The translations under genes and the position numbers were made by a program. From Bacillota bacterium (GTDB lineage Bacteria > Bacillota > Clostridia > Christensenellales > SZUA-584): a DNA stretch of 16,250 bases. Shown one piece after another: positions 1 to 4,910 of this stretch. The notes under the pieces were generated by a model. It saw only the letters and a list, made by a program, of their open reading frames with translations, searched no databases and was not told the origin of the DNA. The stretch lies in NCBI GenBank assembly GCA_023406895.1, contig JAEXTV010000018.1:1-16250 (forward strand), read 5' to 3'. Positions within the stretch are counted from its first letter, which is position 1. Each line of letters begins with the position of its first letter.

Positions 1-123
1 TTTAGCGGCGGCCCGAAAAAACTATGCGGTTGGCAAACTATTCAATGCGCTTGCAAGCGCAAGCCGGTAATATGCCCTTATAGGGCTAGAGCATGCCACC
101 CGCTGAGCGGGTGGTCATGACTT
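1..123. repeat. 123-bp inverted repeat, left copy, rich in palindromes
   Basis: This stretch is identical, in reverse complement, to 16123-16245 (123 of 123 bases by eye). It contains a GCTTGC-aagc-GCAAGC hairpin (49-64, inside a 16-bp palindrome at 46-61), a GCCCT-tat-AGGGC hairpin (74-86), and a long hairpin at 92-119 in which CATG and CCACCCGCT pair with AGCGGGTGG and CATG around one bulged T. Arrays of small hairpins like this are typical of IS200/IS605-type ends and derived non-autonomous repeats, but no transposase is present, so that link is inference. Identity stops abruptly at 124. The window starts 5 bases inside the repeat as it appears on the right. Confidence 0.85.
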
Positions 124-410
124 TATTATGCGAAATGAAAAGCCATCTCAACGAGGAAAGAGGATAATGCTCCAATATGCTCTGATTAGGTTATCCAGCG
201 AGAAAAGTCTATTGCGGACTGACACCCCATGAGAAAAAGCGTGCTGTCATGGGATGTGTTCCTAAAAATTCTTCTCCGGATAATATGAAAGGGTCTTAAA
301 AAGTTGTCCCGTTGTCATTGGGAAAACTGCATGAAGATGTGGAGTCATCCATAGCAATGGCCATCCAATTACTGGACACATATCTATTTAGAAATTAAGA
401 ATCTCAGAGA
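124..410. other. non-coding stretch with three consecutive hairpins; no gene recognised
   Basis: No open reading frame with a ribosome-binding site is visible. Three paired segments follow one another: GGATAA/TTATCC (162-167 with 191-196), AGTC/GACT (206-209 with 217-220), and a stronger one where ACAC plus CCCATGA (222-232) pairs with TCATGGG plus GTGT (247-259) across a two-base bulge. A short stop-bounded frame at 300-398 could be the remnant of a gene end, but it has no recognisable family. The promoter of the next operon starts at 411, so this region is not its leader. Confidence 0.4.
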
Positions 411-440
411 TTTACCTGTATATACCGCCTGTGATATAAT
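411..440 (+). promoter_or_regulatory. housekeeping promoter of the dehydratase-like operon
   Basis: A perfect TATAAT at 435-440 is preceded by TGa, giving an extended -10. A partial -35, TTTACC (411-416), lies 18 bp upstream. Transcription would start near 447, just ahead of the GGAGGT ribosome-binding site at 455-460. Confidence 0.6.
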
Positions 441-464
441 ACAAATCTACTTACGGAGGTCAGC

Positions 465-1391
465 ATGAAAGTCGGCATTCCAAAAGCTTTTTTGTATTAC
501 AGATACCATACGCTCTGGGAAACCTTTTTCGAGGCGCTCAATATCGAGGTGGTTTTAAGCCCAGATACCAACAAGGAGATACTCAATCAGGGCGCGATGT
601 ACGCGATTGACGAAACCTGCCTATCTTCGAAAATTTATCTCGGACACGCTGCTTACCTGATCGATAAATGCGACAGGCTTTTTGTGCCGCGCATCAGCAA
701 CTTTGGCAAAGACGGTATACTCTGCACCAAGTTTGAGGCGCTTTACGACATCGTACGCAATACCTTCCGCGATAAGTCCCCCAAGCTCGTAGATTACAAT
801 ATCGATGTGCGCCGCTCGAAGGGGGAGCTCAAGGCGTTTATGCACCTCGGGCGCAAGCTCGGTAAAAGCAGGCCCGCCACTGTGCGCGCCTATATGCTCG
901 CCAAAATGGCAGAGCGGCAGGCAGCGGCAGAAGAGGTCAGAACGCAGCGGGAGCTGCTGAGCCGCAGCGGCCTCAAAATACTCATTGTGGGTCACCCGTA
1001 CAACGTTTACGATAAGCTGATCGGTGCTCCGGTGCTTAGATTCCTGCGTGAGCTTGGTGCCGTGCCCATCATCGCGGACATCACGGACCGCCGCAAGGCG
1101 CGTGAACGCGCGTTTGAGCTGACGGACAGCCTGCCATGGACGTACAATCGTGAACTTGTGGGCGCGGTGCTCGAATATAAGGATGCGGTGGACGGTATTA
1201 TCCTCTTAAGCGCGTTTCCGTGCGGGCCGGATTCTCTGGTGAATGAAATTCTGCTGCGCCGCATTCACGGCATACCGATGCTCAACCTGCTGATGGACAG
1301 TCAACAGGCGGAGGCGGGCATTGAGACGCGTCTGGAAAGCTTTATCGACATCATAAGATTCAAACGTGAGGCACAAGGCCATGAAGCATAA
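465..1391 (+). CDS. acyl-CoA dehydratase activase-related protein (DUF2229/COG3580 type)
   Basis: This 308-residue protein resembles the DUF2229/COG3580 family, which is usually found near or fused to BadF/HgdC-type activases. Its function is not established. It opens with VGIPKAF, followed by a conserved DETC (Cys52), Cys69 and Cys87, then a C-terminal Rossmann-like part starting near ILIVGHPY (172-179), with FPCGP (Cys253) and a closing TRLESFIDII (288-297). The next gene shows the same layout, so the two look like paralogues. Cys52, Cys87 and Cys253 are candidate iron-sulfur ligands, as the three cysteines per subunit are in 2-hydroxyacyl-CoA dehydratases; this is inference. The start is chosen for the GGAGGT 4 nt before the ATG and the promoter just upstream. 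The stop lies 11 nt inside the next gene, so translation is probably coupled. No signal peptide or membrane segment is seen, so the protein should be cytoplasmic. Confidence 0.8.
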   Translation: MKVGIPKAFLYYRYHTLWETFFEALNIEVVLSPDTNKEILNQGAMYAIDETCLSSKIYLGHAAYLIDKCDRLFVPRISNFGKDGILCTKFEALYDIVRNTFRDKSPKLVDYNIDVRRSKGELKAFMHLGRKLGKSRPATVRAYMLAKMAERQAAAEEVRTQRELLSRSGLKILIVGHPYNVYDKLIGAPVLRFLRELGAVPIIADITDRRKARERAFELTDSLPWTYNRELVGAVLEYKDAVDGIILLSAFPCGPDSLVNEILLRRIHGIPMLNLLMDSQQAEAGIETRLESFIDIIRFKREAQGHEA

Positions 1392-2442
1392 AGTGACATT
1401 TCCGCACTTCGGCGATTACTGCGTCCCCTTGGAGTTCCTCGTGACACGCGGCCTTGAGATGGATTACATGATGCCGCCACCGATGACAAAACGCACGCTG
1501 GAGCTTGGCACAAAATACAGCCCCGATTATGTCTGCGCGCCGTTTAAATACAACCTCGGCAGCTACATCGAAGCTATTGAAAGCGGTGCCGATCTGCTCG
1601 TGCAGACGGGCGGCGCATGCCGCCTCGGGTATTACGGCGAACTTCACGAACAGATATTGAGGGATTTGGGCTACAAATTTGAGTTTGTCAATTTCGCGCG
1701 CGCGGATTATTCCAAGCCGCATACGCTGGTTGCCGAGTTTAAAAAGATCAACCCGGCCTTTTCCATCCCCAAGGTGACGGGCGCGCTGCTCGCCGCTGTC
1801 AGGATGGCGAAATGCATGGACAGCGTTGACGACTATATCCGGCGCAACGTGGGGTTCGAGGTGGATAACGGCGCGTTCGACACGGAAAAAGCCCGTTTTT
1901 TCAGCGAATTGCGCGGCTGCAGCACAAAAAAGGATGTGGACAAAGCATATCAGCGCTGCATGGACGCGATGCGCGCCATACCGACGGACAAGCCGAGACG
2001 GCCGCTCCGTGTGGCCATTGTGGGTGAATATTACACGATTATGGATCCGTTCAGCAACCACAACATCGAGCGTGAAATGGCGAAGATGGGCATGGTGATT
2101 GAGCGGTGGATGAATCTTTCCAACAGCCTATTTCATTATCCCGAAAAGGAAATGGCGCGGAAAATTCACGGTTATTCAAAATACAACATGGGGGCGACGA
2201 GCATGGCCACTATCGATGTGGCACTGTCGTGCGCGAAACGTGGCTATGACGGCATCATCCATGTGAAATCGTTCGGCTGCACGCCCGAAATGGATGCCAT
2301 TCCTGTACTGCAGAACATAAGCTCCGATTACAAGATTCCGGTGCTGTATTTCAGCTTTGATTCGCAGACGGGGGACACGGGCATACAGACCAGGCTCGAA
2401 GCATTTTACGACATGATTGTGATGAGGAAGTACGAGAAATGA
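1381..2442 (+). CDS. 2-hydroxyacyl-CoA dehydratase-like protein (COG3581 type)
   Basis: The 353-residue product fits COG3581, the usual partner of DUF2229/COG3580 proteins; its reaction is unknown. It repeats the pattern of the preceding protein: KVTFPHFG at the start, DYVC with Cys52, GGAC with Cys80, a C-terminal Rossmann-like start at VAIVGEYY (211-218), SFGCTP with Cys300, and a closing TRLEAFYDMI (337-346). Cys52, Cys80 and Cys300 are therefore candidate iron-sulfur ligands. Further cysteines are at 14, 145, 180, 193 and 284. I prefer ATG 1381 to the in-frame GTG at 1366 because GAGG (1368-1371) is well spaced for it and the protein then begins like the family (MKHKVTFPHFG). It overlaps the previous gene by 11 nt, and its stop overlaps the next start by 4 nt (ATGA). 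A two-subunit complex with the previous protein is a reasonable inference. Confidence 0.8.
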   Translation: MKHKVTFPHFGDYCVPLEFLVTRGLEMDYMMPPPMTKRTLELGTKYSPDYVCAPFKYNLGSYIEAIESGADLLVQTGGACRLGYYGELHEQILRDLGYKFEFVNFARADYSKPHTLVAEFKKINPAFSIPKVTGALLAAVRMAKCMDSVDDYIRRNVGFEVDNGAFDTEKARFFSELRGCSTKKDVDKAYQRCMDAMRAIPTDKPRRPLRVAIVGEYYTIMDPFSNHNIEREMAKMGMVIERWMNLSNSLFHYPEKEMARKIHGYSKYNMGATSMATIDVALSCAKRGYDGIIHVKSFGCTPEMDAIPVLQNISSDYKIPVLYFSFDSQTGDTGIQTRLEAFYDMIVMRKYEK

Positions 2443-3410
2443 AAAAAGCGTATCTTGGCATTGATATCGGCTCCATATCCACCAAAGGCGTTGTGATTGA
2501 CAGCGCCAATCAAATAATCGCGGCCGAGTACCTGTGGACCGAGGGCAACCCCGTGGCCGCCTCCAAACGCCTGATCGGCATCCTTTCAGACAAAATAATA
2601 GGGATGGACTATAATGTGGTGTCCGTCGGCACAACGGGCAGCGCGCGCAAACTGGTCGGTGTGATGACGGGCGCGTCGGTCGTCAAAAACGAAATCACGG
2701 CGCACGCCATCGGCACGACGGCGTTGTACCCCGATGTGCGCACGATATTTGAAATCGGCGGGCAGGACTCAAAGATCATACTCGTTGAAAACGGCATTGT
2801 GGTGGATTATGCAATGAACACGCTTTGTGCCGCGGGCACAGGCTCTTTTCTTTCCAGCCAGGCCGCGCGTCTCGGCGTGAAAGTGGAGGACTTCGGCAAG
2901 ATAGCGCTGACATCAAACAACCCGACGCCGATAGCGGCGCGCTGCACCGTGTTTGCGGAATCGGATTTGGTACATAAGGCGCAGATCGGACATTCGAAGC
3001 CGGACATCATCGCGGGGCTCTGCAAAGCGGTGGTCACGAATTATTTAAACAACGTCGGCAAAGGAAAAAAGATCAACCCGCCCATCGTTTTTCAGGGCGG
3101 CGTGAGCAAAAACATCGGCGTGATCAAGGCCTTCGAAGACGCCACGGGGTATCCCGTGATCGTGGACGAAAACGGCCATTTAACGGGCGCGCTCGGCGCT
3201 GCGATACTTGCCTGCCGGTCGCTTAAGGAGAAACCATTTGATTTCAGCGTTTCCGAAACGGATTTTACCACGAGAGGTATCACATGCGGCCGCTGCGCCA
3301 ACAACTGCGAGATCATCTGCGTTTACGCGGGCGGTACGCTGATTGACGCGTGGGGCAACAAATGCGAAAAGGGGGCCATTCAGCCCAAGGGTCAAATTGC
3401 GAGCGCGTAA
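2439..3410 (+). CDS. acyl-CoA dehydratase activase (BadF/HgdC ASKHA ATPase) with extra C-terminal cysteine cluster
   Basis: The 323-residue product belongs to the BadF/BadG/BcrA/BcrD/HgdC family. These dimeric ATPases inject a low-potential electron into a partner iron-sulfur enzyme, coupled to ATP hydrolysis. ATP-site motifs are LGIDIGSISTK (6-16), EIGGQDSK (105-112) and the GGVSKN loop (220-225). CAAGTGSF (Cys130) and CTVFAES (Cys169) match the two cysteines that hold the [4Fe-4S] cluster between subunits in HgdC; the spacing of 39 equals Cys127-Cys166 of HgdC as I recall it. Unusually, after the ASKHA core there is a tail with Cys283, Cys286, Cys290, Cys294 and Cys309 (CGRCANNCEIIC...GNKCEKG). 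A similar motif is known in very large fused activases that carry DUF2229, so this operon looks like the split form. The start overlaps the previous stop (ATGA). The partner is most likely the two upstream proteins. Confidence 0.9.
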   Translation: MKKAYLGIDIGSISTKGVVIDSANQIIAAEYLWTEGNPVAASKRLIGILSDKIIGMDYNVVSVGTTGSARKLVGVMTGASVVKNEITAHAIGTTALYPDVRTIFEIGGQDSKIILVENGIVVDYAMNTLCAAGTGSFLSSQAARLGVKVEDFGKIALTSNNPTPIAARCTVFAESDLVHKAQIGHSKPDIIAGLCKAVVTNYLNNVGKGKKINPPIVFQGGVSKNIGVIKAFEDATGYPVIVDENGHLTGALGAAILACRSLKEKPFDFSVSETDFTTRGITCGRCANNCEIICVYAGGTLIDAWGNKCEKGAIQPKGQIASA

Positions 3411-3434
3411 TCGATGCAAGCCGACCTGCCGCAT

Positions 3435-3463
3435 GGCGCTGTTATAAAAGCTGCCTGTTTTTT
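3435..3463 (+). terminator. probable intrinsic terminator of the dehydratase-like operon
   Basis: GGCGCT (3435-3440) pairs with AGC-t-GCC (3449-3455) across an 8-nt loop with one bulged T, followed by TGTTTTTT. It begins 25 nt after the activase stop codon. The stem is short, so strength is uncertain. Confidence 0.55.
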
Positions 3464-3785
3464 CATCGCGGTGATTGATGCTGCCATCGGCAGGATATTG
3501 AAACAGGTTTACTTCCGCAGGATCACTTTCTCATTCAGTCATAGCAATAGCGGGAAATGATCACAATCGCATTCTGCTTTGGTATGCAAAGCGCATGCTG
3601 TTTGTTATGAAAACAATCTGCTTAAAATCGAAGAAAACAAGCCATGATCGATGGACTGACTGTTTGCCGCACGATCCGTTCAGCTCATAAAAGTTAAATA
3701 AACATGGCACACCGATCTTCGGATTCCATTTCAAATCATGTCATGTGCCGAATCATGATTCTCATGTAAACATTTGTTGAAACGC
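3464..3785. other. intergenic region; no gene recognised, palindrome near its right end
   Basis: There is no open frame with a plausible ribosome-binding site on either strand and no RNA gene that I recognise. Base composition is more A+T rich than in the flanking genes. The clearest structure is a perfect 12-bp palindrome, GAATCATGATTC, at 3750-3761. Four CATG tetranucleotides occur at 3737, 3742, 3754 and 3763. Confidence 0.5.
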
Positions 3786-3814
3786 TATGCACGCCCAAAA
3801 GTCAATGGTATAAT
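3786..3814 (+). promoter_or_regulatory. promoter of the membrane LuxR-type regulator
   Basis: A perfect TATAAT (3809-3814) preceded by TGg forms an extended -10. At the right distance upstream the -35 is poor (TATGCA, 3786-3791); a good TTGAAA (3777-3782) sits 26 bp away, too far for normal spacing. A weak -35 with an extended -10 and an upstream palindrome suggests a promoter that depends on an activator; this is inference. Confidence 0.55.
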
Positions 3815-3843
3815 TTCTCTAATAATCAATCGGAGGCGTGTGA

Positions 3844-4776
3844 GTGGGTATTATTTTCGACGCGATACAGTTTGTGGAGACATCACTGCTCTTTTCATCT
3901 TTGCTTTTTTCCGTCATCATGTATGTGAGAACAAAAGACCGTCTCGCGCTCCGGACCTTGATGGTGCTGCTTCCCGTATCGTCGCTGCTCTTTATTTCCT
4001 ACATGTACAGCCTCAATGTGAAGAACGAAGCGGAAGCAGCCAGCGTATCGTGGCTGACGCCGTTGTTCGCGCTGCTTGTCATTGCGCTGATTATGGCATC
4101 CATTCTCGCAGCTTGCTTTTACGTGATACAGCTTTTCCCGATCACTCAGCGCAAAAAGCGCATCGCACTGCTCTCGGCGACAGGCATCACGGGTGTGCTG
4201 CTCATCACCACGGCCATACTTGTCATGTACATGTCAAGGTCTGATCTGACGCAGTCGATCACCACCGCGATTTGGGCCTTTTACCCGCTTTGCTCCATCG
4301 CGCTGTTTATTGAGGCGCTCGCGGTGGCCGGTATGTATCGTAAAATCACGGCACCGCATGACCTTCGGCTCGCAAGATATTTTTTAATCGCGTTTGTTCC
4401 GCAGATTACCTATTCGATCATCGATTTTCTGCTGCTGCGGAACATATCGTTTCAACTCACGCATATTTCATATGTTGTGTTTTCGGTTTTTGCTTTTGTT
4501 GATCTTTGCGCATATTTCTTCAGACATTACAGTCAGGAAATTGACATATCGCCAAAAAAAGAAGACTTAAAAAGTAAATTTGCATTAAGCGACCGCGAGT
4601 ATGAGGTGATCGAGCTGCTCGCCAAAGGCATGTCCAATCAAATCATATCGGAAACGCTGCATATCAGCGTGAATACCGTGAAATCGCATATCAAACGTAT
4701 CTATTCAAAGCTCGGTATCGGGAACCGGCTTCAACTTGTAAATCTTTTGAGCAACGGGCACAATTCGGCAAAATAA
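3844..4776 (+). CDS. seven-helix membrane protein with C-terminal LuxR-type HTH domain
   Basis: The 310-residue product combines about seven hydrophobic segments (roughly 7-28, 35-57, 70-97, 105-130, 137-164, 176-198, 203-227) with a GerE/LuxR DNA-binding domain at about 247-305. The latter has the typical LSDREYEVIELLAKG, the recognition helix around VNTVKSHIKRIYSKLG, and the closing RLQLVNLL. No receiver or ATPase domain is present, so it appears to be a one-component, membrane-anchored transcription regulator; its signal is unknown. The start is a GTG at 3844, supported by GGAGG at 3832-3836 seven nt upstream and the extended -10 promoter. It is followed at 135 nt by the exporter operon on the same strand, which makes that operon a plausible target. 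Only the C-terminal domain assignment is firm; the membrane part matches no family I can name. Confidence 0.85.
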   Translation: MGIIFDAIQFVETSLLFSSLLFSVIMYVRTKDRLALRTLMVLLPVSSLLFISYMYSLNVKNEAEAASVSWLTPLFALLVIALIMASILAACFYVIQLFPITQRKKRIALLSATGITGVLLITTAILVMYMSRSDLTQSITTAIWAFYPLCSIALFIEALAVAGMYRKITAPHDLRLARYFLIAFVPQITYSIIDFLLLRNISFQLTHISYVVFSVFAFVDLCAYFFRHYSQEIDISPKKEDLKSKFALSDREYEVIELLAKGMSNQIISETLHISVNTVKSHIKRIYSKLGIGNRLQLVNLLSNGHNSAK

Positions 4777-4783
4777 AGCGGGT

Positions 4784-4844
4784 TTCACCCGAAAGGGTGA
4801 ATGAAAAATCACCCCGAATGGTGCATGATTGCACGCGCTCGGGG
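4784..4844 (+). other. set of mutually exclusive hairpins between regulator and exporter genes
   Basis: TTCACCC (4784-4790) pairs perfectly with GGGTGAA (4795-4801) around a GAAA tetraloop. The same GGGTGA (4795-4800) can instead pair with TCACCC (4809-4814). CCCCGA (4812-4817) can pair with TCGGGG (4839-4844), enclosing a GTGCA-tgat-TGCAC stem (4821-4834). No run of T follows either outer hairpin, so a standard intrinsic terminator is not seen. It would lie in the 3' end of the regulator transcript, upstream of the exporter promoter. Confidence 0.5.
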
Positions 4845-4846
4845 CA

Positions 4847-4875
4847 TTGTGAACGCCATTTTTCAGCCCTATGAT
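4847..4875 (+). promoter_or_regulatory. promoter of the exporter operon
   Basis: TTGTGA (4847-4852) and TATGAT (4870-4875) are separated by exactly 17 bp, matching the housekeeping consensus at 4 and 5 of 6 positions. Transcription would start near 4882, inside the inverted repeat that follows. Confidence 0.55.
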
Positions 4876-4910
4876 GATCTCAGAGTGAAAAGAAATGAAG
4901 GAGATCATCA
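4872..4910 (+). promoter_or_regulatory. 10+10 bp inverted repeat overlapping -10, ribosome-binding site and start codon
   Basis: TGATGATCTC (4872-4881) and GAGATCATCA (4901-4910) are perfect inverted copies with a 19-nt spacer. The left arm overlaps the -10 hexamer, and the right arm overlaps the AAGGAG ribosome-binding site and abuts the GTG start at 4911. It may be an operator for a dimeric repressor, or an RNA hairpin that hides the ribosome-binding site if transcripts begin upstream of it. Confidence 0.6.

Noticed and set aside
1..123. CRISPR repeats or a tRNA/attachment site at the window ends
   Set aside because: The repeated unit occurs once per end in opposite orientation without spacers, and it has no tRNA cloverleaf or integrase nearby.
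300..398. Short stop-bounded frame that reads as a plausible protein end (…IAMAIQLLDTYLFRN)
   Set aside because: It has no start codon with a ribosome-binding site, only about 32 codons, and no family I recognise; it may be a gene remnant or chance.
1366..1380. Upstream GTG start for the COG3581-like gene
   Set aside because: No ribosome-binding site precedes it, whereas ATG 1381 has GAGG at the right distance and yields the family-like N-terminus.
1360..2061. Long minus-strand frame opposite the COG3581-like gene
   Set aside because: It mirrors the codon bias of the real plus-strand gene and shows no motif or ribosome-binding site.
3774..4244. 156-codon frame overlapping the membrane regulator in another frame
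   Set aside because: It has no ribosome-binding site, an Arg/His-rich composition typical of a shadow frame, and lies over a convincing gene with its own GGAGG.
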